Translations under genes and position numbers: made by a program
Notes under the pieces: generated by a model
What the model was told of the DNA's origin: nothing
The model's input: the letters and a program-made list of their open reading frames with translations, nothing else
Databases searched by the model: none
Shown here: positions 1 to 10,788 of the stretch, piece by piece
Position numbering within the stretch: the first letter of the stretch is position 1
Layout of the letters: each line of letters opens with the position of its first letter
NCBI GenBank assembly: GCA_023053575.1
Contig: JAKZAP010000008.1
Coordinates: forward strand, 8,606,034 to 8,670,033
Source: Branchinecta lynchi
Taxonomy: Eukaryota > Arthropoda > Branchiopoda > Anostraca > Branchinectidae
Length of the DNA: 64,000 nt
Reading direction: 5' to 3'

Positions 1-885
1 GGCGCAGGTATCGCCTGATACTCGGCCGGGAGTTCGATGCGTGGTTGGGGGCAAATCGTCCGACGCTTTCCGTGCTTTTCCCTAGATTTCTCTAGGTACC
101 CAGTTGAACCACCGAGACCCAAACCAGCGACAATTCGCTTCCGAGTTTGGCGCGCTAATCCAGTCGGCCAGGACGGACAGAGTGTGATTATCAGAATAAT
201 GATTCAATTCATAATATCTGTAAAAACATACATAAATAACTTTTCCAGAACAGGTGTGTCGTGCATGTCTTCCTGTGTCCCATAGGTTAAGACTACGACT
301 TTTGTCGAGGTTGGTAAGATACCATATCAACTTCCACTGAACACTTTTCTCCAAACGTTCTACGGGATTTTTTTTTTAAAACCGTTGGAGCATCCTACTT
401 TCCAAGCCAACAAGCCTAGGTCATAACTTCTTACAATCGCATTTCCACCGGAAATGCAACTTGTCTACTGAAAGAACACCTTAGCCATTTGTCCCTTGCT
501 TTCCGGAAGGTAGCTATCGTTTAACACTGTGTTTGTGTGAGCAAAGATATTATATTATCCATTCAAGAGCCTGTTTTTTCTTTCCGCTGATTTTAATTCT
601 ATCTTTCTAAAAGTCTACTGTTAAAGGACACCTCCTTCGACACAGATTTAAAAGCTGTCTCTTACAAAGATTGTATCGATAGAAACAGAAATACTGGGTC
701 ACAACAGTCGTCATTTTCCTAGGTCGACAATAGGCTTGGGTTGCACTTTCACTAAAATAAAATCCCTACCCAAACAATACCCTAGTAGCAAAAAAGTACT
801 ACCAAAGAATAAGTCCTACCTACAAGAAAATTATGTTTGAAGAAATCATTATAGTTATTAAGTTACCTCCGTCTCGGTAGTAACC
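1..885. other. Unassigned sequence
   Basis: No gene, RNA or repeat recognised. Open frames here are short (under 95 codons) and show no recognisable motif. The stretch ends where a family A repeat begins. Confidence 0.5.
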
Positions 886-1470
886 AGACCAAAGGTTTCG
901 ATGGGATCCCAAAATTTTAATATTTGGTCCCGACAATTCGGTCTTGTAGATATTTGGTCTTCAACAGACTTCTTAAACATTTTTACTTTTAACATTTACA
1001 AACAGGTTAAGGCCAACCGTAACAATCGGAGAAGACCAAGTTCGTATTTGACAGTGCAAACCGGATACTCTAGCTGAATTTCAACAAGTTCAGATTTAGT
1101 CAGAAATCCGTTTTCCTCTGTCTAATATTCAAACATTGATTCAGCATACGGTTTACCCTATAGCCTACGTCTTATCTCCTTCCTTCCTTAATCCTGCCCA
1201 ACTTCCGGTTTCGGCCGGATTCCGGACAAACTGCTTTTCTGGCAAAAAACTAAAGCTCAAAAATGAATTCAGCTTGTCTCCTTACCCCCACATCCAACCT
1301 CTAATCAACTTCAGATTAAACTTTTACTTTTAACAAATTTTCCGGCTTCGCCGGATTCAGTGATCTATAAATCCGGTGAGAAAATGATTGTCATATGCGA
1401 ATTCAGCATTTCCTCTTACTCGCTAATCGAACATCTGAATAACAACCTCGACGGCAATTTAAAAATATCA
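886..1470 (-). repeat. Family A tandem-core element, left part missing
   Basis: On the minus strand this carries the family A right end (palindrome GGGATCCC followed by ATCGAAACC and TTTGGTCT) near 886-915, then one to two core monomers marked by CCGGAATCCGGC-type blocks near 1200-1240 and 1340-1360. The GTCY microsatellite and left palindrome seen in complete copies are absent; the similarity fades by about 1470. The open frame of 141 codons at 1403-1828 reads across this repeat and the T12G14 tract and is not a gene. Confidence 0.75.
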
Positions 1471-1534
1471 GCCTCCGGCTCGGTAGATATTTTCTAAAAA
1501 AAATAAACATGTCAGCTAGAATTGGATGCTTTAC

Positions 1535-1560
1535 TTTTTTTTTTTTGGGGGGGGGGGGGG
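1535..1560. repeat. T12-G14 homopolymer junction
   Basis: Twelve T directly followed by fourteen G, lying just past the truncated edge of a family A copy. It is one of about fifteen G or C runs of 10 or more bases in this window. Confidence 0.95.
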
Positions 1561-2129
1561 CAGTTGGAATTGGAACTGTCTGAAAGGAAAACTCACGTAG
1601 TTGGTCCAACGAGCTTCTGTTCTGCCTTAAGCTTGAGACTCCTAGAACGCGGGTTTGCATTCGTCTAGGCGAATCCGGCATCGCTAGTTGAAAAGAATCT
1701 CCCTTTTTTTTTCGCGTCGAGTCGCAGAAAAGCTTCACGCTGTGGGCACCAAGCTCTAGGATCAGGACACAAACTTCGGCGTGCCTATCTTTAGTTAGGT
1801 AGTCCAAGTCATGGGGGAAAGAGGGCAAGCTGGAAATACGTGCTGTTAATAGAATGTTAAATAGGAACGAGGGACCGTGTTTCTCGCGAGGTTTCTCGTC
1901 GCCTCTTTGGAAACTTCATGGCAGTGCAGACAGACACCCACCGAGGAGCTGGGAGTGGAAACAAATATTCTGACGCAAGCATGGGATATGTTTAAAGCAA
2001 AGAGCTGTTGCCTTATCCTTTCAGAACCAAAAAGGAAAGCTCGTTGCTAGGAAACGTACATTAAACATTGACTTCATTTGATATTTGAGAGATCGCGGTT
2101 TTATAACTTGCAGCATTTAGACAGGTCGC
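1561..2129. other. Unassigned sequence
   Basis: Nothing recognised. Confidence 0.5.
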
Positions 2130-2595
2130 TGCATGTCACTACCTCCACACTCAGTTTGTCTACCGCCCACAAACGTCAGTTTGCCCGCACAAAAACTCCG
2201 ATGGTTCTCCCACACCTTAGTTCGTCGACACGTCAGTTCACCCACACGTCAGTTGACACAAACGTCAATTGATACAATATCAATTCGCCTGGAAAATCCG
2301 GCACTACGCCCACAGATTGTTTACCAATGCACCTAGACACGAGTGTTAAATGTAAACGCGTGATGGCGGCAGGCTTGCCGTTCGCCTCTATACACAATTT
2401 TCATAAAAAATGTGAAACTGACGTTTGTCTGAACTGACGTTTGTGTCAACTGGTGGGTTTTCATGGATCAACTGACGTGTGGTTGAACTGATGGTAGGCG
2501 AAGTGAAGTGTGGCCGAACTGACGTGTGAACGGAGTGACGTGTGCTCGAACAGATGGATTTTTCAGGCGGACTGACGTTTGTGTGAACCGGAAAG
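2130..2595. repeat. Foldback region made of TGACGT-containing units
   Basis: The left half carries repeated ACGTCAGTT-type blocks (about 2172, 2231, 2246, 2262). The right half carries the reverse complement, AACTGACGT(T/G)TG (about 2418, 2434, 2472, 2519, 2536, 2571). The halves therefore form an imperfect inverted repeat of short tandem units separated by about 130 bp. This looks like a foldback or MITE-like element. The TGACG core equals a CREB/ATF half-site, but nothing else here argues for a host enhancer. Confidence 0.6.
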
Positions 2596-2599
2596 GTCA

Positions 2600-2830
2600 C
2601 GGCGGACAGTGTACGAGAATGATCTTAAAATATGTGTTGCAAGGAATCCGCCATTTCAGTTTATTCCTTGGCAATATATTACCTTTCTAGTTCGTAAATA
2701 TTTCAAGCATAGAGGGACAGGTGCATCGAGATACCAATTATCTGCGAATAGTGGACAAACGGAGTAAAGTATTTTTTATCGGATTATCACATCTATTTAA
2801 GCGTATATGTTATCTGTAACTAGACTGTCG
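2600..2830 (+). repeat. Family C dispersed repeat, fragment
   Basis: Shares a phrase around ATTTCAAGCATAGAGGGACAGG, then GCGAATAG and a 'gtaactagact' tail, with copies at 47.1-47.5, 49.3-49.7 and 38.5 kb. Only the 3' half of the family is present. It abuts the TGACGT foldback region. Confidence 0.6.
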
Positions 2831-3762
2831 GGTCTGAGCCCTTTTCGGTTAAACTTTAAAAAGGATCGACTATCTCCACAAATTAGCACCCATCACTGCA
2901 GGTCCCACGACTTCAAATGCATTGGGGTTAAAACATAAAACACTTAGCTGGAATTTTTATGACAAAGAAAATCATGACTTGGAGGCTGGAGTGGCTAGTA
3001 TTCTGCCGTGATGAGAGAACGGCATCCAGTCCAGGAATGGTTCCCCTGATTATCGTTTAGCCGTTCATAATCATAATCTTCAACTCGAACGAATTTTCGG
3101 CGTTCTTTTCTCCCAGTTTTCTCCATTTTTCCCGCATAAATGCGCTGCTGCGAAAAAAGTAGTTGATCCCGTGCCGACATGTAAAAGCTGATTTATTTGT
3201 ATTCATTATTTAACTAAACCTACGGACAGCAAGAGCCACAAACATCTTTAAAAAAAGTAACAACAGCACTAATATAGGCAACACTACTTAAAATAGCAGC
3301 TTCCCCGGGTCAACCATATTGGTAGTGTCAGCCTCATGTGTGGCTCAGCCAGGGCAGACAGCAATGGATTCTGAGATTACAGAATGCGGTTCTGCAGACA
3401 AAGAGCAGAACAAGTGCGCAAGCGCTCAAACGTGGGGTGTGAAAGTAAAATGTTTTTCACTTATATACAAACAGCGTCAGAACCAAGACAGTTCACATCC
3501 CCAATAACCAAACAAGTAGCCTCTTGAAATAACCTAATATGAAATCATCACACTTTAATCGCACTTTTAATGTAAACAAACCGCCTGTATAAATCCAAGA
3601 GATCTTGCGAGAATAGTTTTTCAACACTGTATGTCTTGCCAGCCAGTCTAATCTTAATACCTCTTTTCTATTAGCAAGGTAATAACAAGTGCAATAAACC
3701 AAATCGTAGCAACTTAGTACCTGCTTCGTCACAACTTCATTAAGAATTGCATATCATCCACG
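2831..3762. other. Unassigned sequence
   Basis: Nothing recognised in either strand; open frames are under 80 codons. Confidence 0.5.
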
Positions 3763-5286
3763 GGTGGCCCGAAGCACTCAGGCCAGGGGGGGGGGGGGGG
3801 GGGTAAGACCCCTCATTTCAACGACTCCTGAATTCCTCCTGAAATGGACTGTTGCCACTACGCGGCAATGACGCATATTCACCACCAACAAATAATAGAG
3901 CCAGTGCAAAACTAGCTACAATCCATCAGCTGAAATTATTCTTGTAATCAAAATTTTTGTGTACATACCTTCATAGCCTCAGCTTTACATTTCAGCTTTC
4001 GCTAAAGAGGAAAGCTTTCAACGCCTGTATCCGGGACAAATTAGAGCAAGCGCCGCAGGCGAAATTTATTCATCTACCTTTGTCTAGAAAGATTCTAGCC
4101 TTTACTGTGTTTCAAATCTAAAAAATTCCAAGTATAATCGCCAAGTAAATGACACACTGTTCCTTTAAATATAGAATACTACGAAATTCACCACAGGCAA
4201 AATTTTTGCGATCCCATTGAAAAGGAAAAAATAGCCATGAAATAAAAAATCTGTCCGTCGGAAAGAGTAACAAAAATAATGGCCTTAGAAAACAAAGTAG
4301 ATTTGTTCCGAATTAATAGCAACAAAAAGTAATTTTCACGTTAAAACACGCTTATTCAGAAACAAAATGAGGAAGACAGGTTTGCTAGTGCATTAAAAAA
4401 AAAAAAAAAAACAGATTTACAGACGTTTTGCGATCCAGTGAAAAGTAAAGAATAGCTATGAAATCAGGACTCTGTTCATCGAAAAATGTGACAAAATAGT
4501 GCTCATCGAAAACAAAGTAGATCTGTTCTGGACTAATAGCAAAAAAGTTATTTTCACGTCAAAATCACATTTCCTCAGAATCGAAACGAGGAAAACTTCC
4601 CAGTGCATTTAAAGAAAAACCCGTATTTACGGACATAACAAACTTTTGTTCTTCGCCCGACAAGCCTTTACAGATAGAGTAAGACGCCAGTTCGCCGACG
4701 AGACTTGAGTTGCGTTTTTTTCAGGGTGTAGTTTCACTGTAGTTTTGATGTACTTTTGTTTCATTATGAAAGTACCGTGTAACGTTTTATTTGTGATTAG
4801 CTACAGTATATATCTGAAAAGTTGCGACTTAAATCTGGTTTGCAGAATTTGATTCTCTCTGTGTAAAAACAAACCCCGATTCATTGATGAAACAAACTTT
4901 CGTCTTTCGCCCGATAGAAACATTATGTCTTTCCCCAATGCAGCATTTCCATACACACCTGAAAGGTTTATATCTGCCTCAGTCTTAATCTGCGACCTTA
5001 CCACGAAATTAGGTCCGAGTCTCAATACGCGACAGAAGATGCTATACACAGCAAATGAAGAACGCGGAGTTCGCTTTTAGAAAAACTTTAAGATCATAAG
5101 TTGACCGTTTTTGAGTTGTATGTTTTCCGAATTCTGCGAAGGCTTTTCAGATGTGCTTTAAGACTAGCATACAGGAGCGTCACTTACAGGGGGGGGGGGG
5201 GGAGTTAAAAAATGGCTGAATCTGCGCGAAGCGCCGCAATTTTTCGTAAAAACAGTCAATTTTTCTTTCCGGAAACAGTCAATTTT
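3763..5286 (+). repeat. Family E repeat, copy 1 (first part)
   Basis: A unit of about 1.5 kb that recurs in direct orientation at 6656-8525. It starts with GTGGCCCGAAGCACTCAGGCC followed by an 18-G run (3786-3803), contains two internal tandem monomers of about 225 bp (from about 4209 and 4433, each with an A-rich tract near its end), and reaches a hairpin GCGCGAAGCGC near 5224-5234. Similar short open frames on the minus strand (4801-5049 here, 8047-8256 in copy 2) come from the duplication. Interrupted at 5287 by a family F insertion, after which the E tail continues. Confidence 0.85.
5189..5202. repeat. G14 homopolymer
   Basis: Fourteen consecutive G inside the 3' part of family E copy 1. 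The equivalent position in copy 2 (8389-8407) is a G run followed by a C run. Confidence 0.95.
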
Positions 5287-5945
5287 CATGGCACTTGCTC
5301 TTCGGCCAAGTGCCATATAGCGATCGCAATTTCTGTCCGTCCGTCGGTCTGTCCAGGTTTTGCTAGTTCGGGCACTTCCACATAAGCTAGGACGATGGAA
5401 CTTCGCAGGCATATCAGAACCTTACTGGGGCCAACCAGACCTTACTGGGGCTCTTTGGGGGGAGTTGGAGGAGGTTTCCCGGAATTCCAGTGATCGCGAT
5501 TTATGATGAGTCATATGCCCTAGATGACATATTTTAGGGTTCGGACCGAATCCGAGCACGGTGCTCGAGCAATTTCCCGAAAAAATGCTCAGATTCGAGT
5601 GAAACTTGATAAGCGGTAAGAGAAGATGCTTTAGATGATTAATTTATGTGTCCGAACCAGATTCGGCCGTGGCAGGGAGAGTTGGAGGGGGGGGGGGGGG
5701 GGATACCGGAAATAGTGTGTCACGTTTAGGAACCAAATGAGTGGATCTAAATTTAAAAGGTAGAAAAGTAATATGCCCTAGATGATCCGACACAATGCCA
5801 GAAATACCCAGACCCGAGTGAAACTAGATATCCCATTTCTAGGTCCGAACCTAGGGTGGTTGATGGCGGTATTTTGTGACATTATCATCTACTTTCTTGC
5901 ATCACCTACTCGTAACAAGTGCAATATGAGCTCGTAGCTCTAGTT
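5287..5945 (+). mobile_element. Family F hairpin/GTCY/tandem-core element, complete copy
   Basis: Begins with a perfect 10-bp-stem hairpin (ATGGCACTTG ... CAAGTGCCAT, 5288-5317), then GCGATCGC, a GTCC/GTCT microsatellite, several cores of about 130 bp with 'gaaactTGataa', 'CCTAGATGA' and 'CCGAACC' phrases, and ends GTAGCTCTAG before TT. The boundaries are set by comparison with family E copy 2, where the same host sequence (AATTTTCTTCAAAACAGTCG, 8504-8523) is uninterrupted. No 8-bp duplication flanks the insertion. The structure resembles Helentron-derived HINE/DINE-1 and bivalve pearl elements (inference). Confidence 0.8.
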
Positions 5946-6060
5946 CTTCAAAACAGTCGGTTTTTCGTAAGTCGACTTTTCTTAAAAACGGTCACATTTT
6001 CCTTAAAATTAATCGATTTTTCGTCAAAATAACTCTTTTTCCGAAAAAAAGGCAGTAAAA
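5946..6060 (+). repeat. Family E copy 1, tail resumed after insertion
   Basis: Continues the E tail motif (repeated 'aaaacagtcg' and T-rich blocks) seen uninterrupted at 8460-8525 in copy 2. Confidence 0.7.
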
Positions 6061-6082
6061 GTGGCCAGCTCGTACGTAAATA

Positions 6083-6098
6083 CCCCCCCCCCCCCCCC
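6083..6098. repeat. C16 homopolymer
   Basis: Sixteen consecutive C, just beyond the family E copy 1 tail. Confidence 0.95.
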
Positions 6099-6099
6099 G

Positions 6100-6655
6100 C
6101 CCAAACATTTTGGATAGTAACACCTCTACTAGCACAGAGGCCAAAAATTTACCTCTCGACTAGAATGAGCTATTACAGCGTCTGCAGAACCCCTCCTGTC
6201 CTGGGACACGAATTTCGGGTGTATATTAAAATCTTCCTTGTCCTTTTCAAGCGTTGTTCCCACCTCAACCTCGCTTTGTAGTCGACATTTTTCCAAGTTC
6301 TGGGCACACTTGTTTCGCGGGTCTCCTGTCATTTGATGGCTTTTCCATTATGTTTAAAAACTCTATTCCTTCTTTTTTCACTTATAGTCAAAGTTTGACC
6401 AACAATCCATGCACATAACCTTGTCACTCACTTTTGGTCTATAAGATATGTCAATCTTATCCAGTCAGACTTCACTTTATAAAATTTTGACAGGCTAAAA
6501 TCTGAAAGACCTAAATGAGGCAGATACAAATCACATAGGAGTACAACAGGTAGCCGTATTGCTGCCCCCATGAATCATGCCTCCGACCAATCGGGGTTAC
6601 GAAACGATTTAAACGACTCCACTCGTCTTTAGAGACGGGCCTCAGGGGTGGCCCG
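6100..6655. other. Unassigned sequence between E copies
   Basis: Nothing recognised; separates the two direct family E copies. Confidence 0.5.
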
Positions 6656-7409
6656 AACCACTCAGGCCAGGGGGGGGGGGTGAGACCCCTCATTTCAACG
6701 ACTCCTGGATCGTAATAAATACGACTCGCACATACCGACAAAAATGGACTGTTGCCACTACGCGGCAATGGCGACCATTCCCCACCAACAAATAATAGAA
6801 CTGGTTAAAACTAGCCTCAATACAATACATCAGCTGAAATTATTCTTGTAATCAAAATTTTTGTATACATACCTTCATAGCCTCAGCTTTACAATTCAGC
6901 TTTCGCTAAAGAAGAAAGCTTTCAACGCCTGTACCCGGGATAAATTAAAGCAAGCGCTGCAGTCGAAATTTTTTAATCTGCCTTTGTCTAGAAAGATTCT
7001 AGCCTTTAATCTGTTTCAAATCTAAAAAATTCAAGCCTAATCACCAAGTAAATTACACACCGTTCTTCTAAATAGAGAATACTCCGAAATGCACCACAGG
7101 CGAAATTTTGTGAAATGCCGAGGAGCAGAGCGTCTTTTTGCGACCCCATTGAAAAGGCAAAAATAGCTATGAAATCACAAATTGTCTGTTGGAAAAACTG
7201 AAAAAATAGTAGCCATAGAAAACAAAGTAGACATAGGTAGATTTGTTCCGAAATCTCTCCTTGCAAAAAAAATAATTTTCACATTAAAGACAAGCTTATT
7301 CAGAAACAAATCGAGGAAAACAGGTTTGCCACAGTGCATTAAAAAAAAAAAATCCGGATTTACGGATTTAAACGCCGTCTTTTTGCGATCCAGCGAAAAG
7401 TAAAGAATA

Positions 7410-7624
7410 CTCCTGATGACTATCTTTCCTTGCCTATGCAAAACCTACGGCCTCTCCGGGTACCTAGCGGAAGAAAGGCAGAAGTGGTGTCACAGCTGCT
7501 CCAGAAGATCACCGTGATTGTTTGACACAGGATTTGAGTCGTTGAGTTTAACTCGTTGCGGAGACGCTTACTCCTTCTTCCTGAGGATCACTGGCGTGTT
7601 TTGGACTTAGTCATATAGAGTATA
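7410..7624 (+). mobile_element. Family D small TIR element inserted in E copy 2
   Basis: About 215 bp. E copy 1 at about 4447-4460 gives the uninterrupted site (AAAGAATAGCTATG). In copy 2, ATA is present on both sides of the insertion (7407-7409 and 7622-7624), consistent with a TA or ATA target duplication. The ends are imperfect inverted repeats (ACTCctgATGACTA against ACTCtatATGACTAAG). The internal phrase CACTGGCGTGTTTTGGACTT is shared with copies at 28.3, 61.1 and 63.5 kb. No coding capacity; non-autonomous. Confidence 0.75.
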
Positions 7625-8388
7625 GCTATGAAATCAGGACTCTGTCCATCGAAAAAGGTGACAAAATAGTGCCCATCTAAAACAAAGTAGATTTGTTCCG
7701 AAGTAATAGCAAAAAAAGTAATTTTCACGTTAAAGTACACTTCCTCAGAATCGAAACGAGGATAACAGGTTTGCCAGTGCATTTAAAAAAAAAATCCGGA
7801 TTTATGGACGTAACAAACTTTTGTTCTTCGTCAGACAGGATTTTACAGAAACAAACAGACGCCGGTTCGCCGATGAGACTTGAGTTGCGTTTTTTTCCGG
7901 GTGTAGTTTCGCTGTAGTTTTGATGTACTTTAGTTTCATTTATGAAACTACCCTGTACCGTTTTATTAGTCATTCGACACACTGTAAAACCAAAGCAGGT
8001 AAAGCTACAGTGAGCTACATCTGAAAAATTGCAACTTAAAACTGGTTTACAAAATTTGACTATTTCTGTGAAAAAACAAACCCCGATTCATTGACGAAAC
8101 AGACTTTCGTCTTTCGCCCGATAGAAACATTATGTCTTTCCCCAATGCAGCATATTCAATCATACCTGAAAGGTTTATATCTGCCTCAGTCTTCATCTGC
8201 GACCTTACCACGAAATTAGGTCCGAGTCTCAATACACGACAGAAGATGCTATACACAGCAAATGAAGAACGCAGAGTTCTCTTTTAGAATAACTTAAACA
8301 TGATCATTTTCGAGTTGTATGATTTTTCTTAATTTTGCGAAGGCTTTTCAGATGTGCTTTAACACTAGCATACAGGGGAGTCACGTGT

Positions 8389-8407
8389 GGGGGGGGGGCC
8401 CCCCCTA
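8389..8407. repeat. G10-C9 palindromic tract
   Basis: Ten G followed directly by nine C, capable of an almost pure G:C hairpin. Lies in the 3' part of family E copy 2. Confidence 0.9.
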
Positions 8408-8643
8408 ATGTTGTTGACCAGTCAGTAAAAAAAATAGCTGAATCGGCGCGAAGCGCCGCGATTTTTCTTAAAAACAGTCGTTTTTTTTTTCGGAAACAGT
8501 CGAATTTTCTTCAAAACAGTCGACAAAACTGGCCTTCTATCTAACCAAAACTGGCTAACGCTGCCACTGTTGGGAACACTTTGGAACTGTCCTTTGGTAC
8601 CGTTTTACCTTGCAGCCAGTTGAACTTCATCCTCTATAATCGT

Positions 8644-8917
8644 CAGAGCAAAATAACTCTAGAGAGTAATGCGTGAACTCTGAAAAAGCGACACACAGTC
8701 AAATCGCAGCAACACTAGCTCCGCCAACGGATACGAACATCCCTACTGAAATTCGACCAATTGTCAACGAGCGCTGGCTCTGATCCAGAGCAAAATACGA
8801 ACAGTTTGCTGAAACTTCTCTCGCGAAGTGAATTGGGTGGTGCTGCGACGGGGGCCCACTTTTGATGCAGGGAAGGAATAGGTCTTTGCATTACTCTCTT
8901 AGAGTTATTTTGCTCTG
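8644..8917. mobile_element. hAT-type MITE, 8-bp target duplication
   Basis: 274 bp with terminal inverted repeats of about 29 bp (CAGAGCAAAATAACTCT... at both ends). The flanks ATAATCGT and ACAATCGT agree at 7 of 8 positions, as expected for the 8-bp duplications of hAT transposons. A second copy lies at 57150-57409 in opposite orientation. No transposase reading frame. Confidence 0.85.
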
Positions 8918-9249
8918 ACAATCGTGGACGTAGTGAAGGATTGAAACTTGCAATCCTACAGAATACAGTTAGTAGCCTACTATAAAGCTATTCATAGCTT
9001 CCTAGAAAACCACTAAAAGAAACAAATAATAGGTACACCAATGAGCACAACCTTACCGCTGAAGATGGACAAAAAACAACTTTTACTTGCCGATTTCTTT
9101 AACCAATTTTTTTCTCGAAGCGAAAGAAACGAATTTTCTTACCTTCAAATAACTGAAACAAGCAATAGGTTTATCAGTTAGGCACAAGCTGCTGACTCCT
9201 CGCCGTTGAAAATGACTGCATGTAATCACCGATTCTTACTACTGCTCTC
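8918..9249. other. Unassigned sequence
   Basis: Nothing recognised between two MITEs. Confidence 0.5.
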
Positions 9250-9252
9250 TTA

Positions 9253-9505
9253 GAGCTTGGTCACACTGGGCTCATTTCCTGGCCTTTTCGGTTGCAAAAA
9301 TAGAGAAAAAAAAATAACAAGATACAACTAATTCTGAATTTTGTCGTTTTAAATTTAGGAGATCAATTAGAGCAAAACAGCGTGTATGACTATGTTACAG
9401 AAACCCTAATCTACTCCTGCCACAAACCCATCAAATCTCACGTCCCCTAGGGATTTTCAGTTGTTTGTCGAATAGCGGCTTTTTGAGCCAAGTGTGACCA
9501 AGCTC
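9253..9505. mobile_element. PIF/Harbinger-like MITE with TTA duplication
   Basis: 253 bp with inverted ends GAGCTTGGTCACACTGGGCTCA and, on the other strand, GAGCTTGGTCACACTTGGCTCA. It is flanked by TTA on both sides (9250-9252 and 9506-9508). TTA/TAA duplications are characteristic of the PIF/Harbinger superfamily. No coding sequence inside. Confidence 0.8.
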
Positions 9506-9531
9506 TTATCTTACATGTCTTATCCGTTTGT

Positions 9532-9564
9532 ATGGCCCTTGCCCTTCGGCCAAGTGCCATATAG
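9532..9564 (+). repeat. Family F copy 2, left hairpin segment
   Basis: The terminal hairpin of family F (ATGGCCCTTG...CAAGTGCCAT) is cut off at 9565 by a hAT-like insertion; the remainder resumes at 10789. Confidence 0.75.
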
Positions 9565-10788
9565 CAGTGGTTCCCAACGGGGGTACGCGAGACCCTCGTA
9601 CGGGGTGAGCGAAGGTACCAAATCCCTAAATTCGAAAATGTCTGATTCCGTCAAGAAATGAAATTGACAACCCTGCAGCCTCAAGTATCCCAACTTTAAA
9701 AGTTTTGTTATGTTTTGGCAACATTTGCATTTGTTTTGTGCTGGGAGGTATTTTAGATAGGGGGTTGGATCAAGGGAGGAGTAAAATAAAATTGGGGCAG
9801 ATTAAAATTGAATTTCAGAACTGAGGTCAGTTCTTTTTGGAAGGGGGGAGGTGTAACCAAGGTGTACTTTCACCAAGGGAGTTCACGACACCTTGGTTTC
9901 TATAAGTTTAATTCCGCCAGGTAACAACAGGTTCCTGGCGATGAATAACCTGAGCCATTCAAGTTTGAATTGGGGCGAAATTTAATACAATGCTGGGCAG
10001 TCTGTTTTGAGTGGGACCGGTGAACGGTCGTTGCTGGAGATGTTAAAAGTTAAGTGTTGAGTTTTATTTATTACCTGCTATCTATCGCCATTGTATTGTA
10101 AATGTAAATACACGAATATGTTTTTCTACAATTGACCAACGAGGTAGAGTTTAGTGGGTGTTTTTATTTTGGTTTTTGTTAAGCATGGTCCACACCGCTC
10201 GGGGACCATGTCGTAACAGATAACTTTCCGTAACAGTAGAGAGATTAAAGACGTAGTAAAATTAACGCTTAGTAACAGCTAATTAGCGAATTATAACACT
10301 GCATATATGTTTACGCATTAATCCCATGCCGTCTCTTTAGCATTCTGACCTTGACAGATCAATCAACCAATCAATCAATATTTTATTTCCGCCAAAGATA
10401 GCGAGTAAAAAAGAAATTAATAGATACTGACAAATTTCGGCTAAACACTATAACTCAAAAACTGCCAAAAGATAGCCTAAATACACTGCCGAAAATACTT
10501 AAAACTTATCTACAATTTAATTACAGTTAAAACCTGCACAGGTTATGTTGGAGACCTGAAAAATTTGATACAACCCATTGAAGTTTTATATTCATTATAA
10601 TAAGCGGATCTTTAAGATTATAGTATTCCATCATTTGCGTGTTAGAAAAATAACGAGAAAATCGACATAAAAACTTTCCAAATTTAAAAAATGACGTTTT
10701 CATATGCGTTAAATTGCTGATCTTAGTAGAATAGCTTTTTTGAAACTTAATCAGGGGTACGCGGTACGGAAAAAGCTGGGAACCACTG
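9565..10788. mobile_element. hAT-like DNA transposon, non-autonomous, 1.2 kb
   Basis: Ends are inverted: CAGTGGTTCCCAACGGGG at the left and, on the other strand, CAGTGGTTCCCAGCTTTTTC at the right. A CAGTGGTT-type terminus is typical of hAT elements. It interrupts a family F copy immediately before the GCGATCGC block. The expected 8-bp duplication is not clean (CCATATAG against CGATAAAG, 6 of 8, with extra bases before F resumes). No transposase frame remains. A short AATC-repeat plus A/T-rich segment near 10359-10400 on the minus strand may be the tail of a smaller retroposon nested inside. Confidence 0.7.

Larger units (their letters stand above)
6656..8525 (+). repeat. Family E repeat, copy 2
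   Basis: Direct repeat of 3763-5286 plus its tail. Same start (GTGGCCCGAACCACTCAGGCC, then G11 at 6670-6680), same internal tandem monomers of about 225 bp, same hairpin (CGGCGCGAAGCGCCG, 8446-8460) and the T-rich 'aaaacagtcg' tail. It differs from copy 1 by a family D insertion at 7410-7624 and lacks the F insertion of copy 1, so each copy serves as the empty site for the other. Confidence 0.85.

Noticed and set aside
1403..1828. 141-codon minus-strand ORF with PPPPKKKK stretch
   Set aside because: Runs through a family A fragment and the T12G14 tract; the amino-acid runs are the homopolymers translated.
5189..5202. Poly-G tracts as assembly gap filler
   Set aside because: They differ in length, sit in homologous positions of repeat copies, and occur in both G and C orientation; real tracts are more likely, though length may be inexact.
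9565..10788. Clean 8-bp duplication for the 1.2-kb hAT-like element
   Set aside because: CCATATAG/CGATAAAG match at only 6 of 8 and extra bases precede the resumed host repeat, so I do not claim a confirmed duplication.
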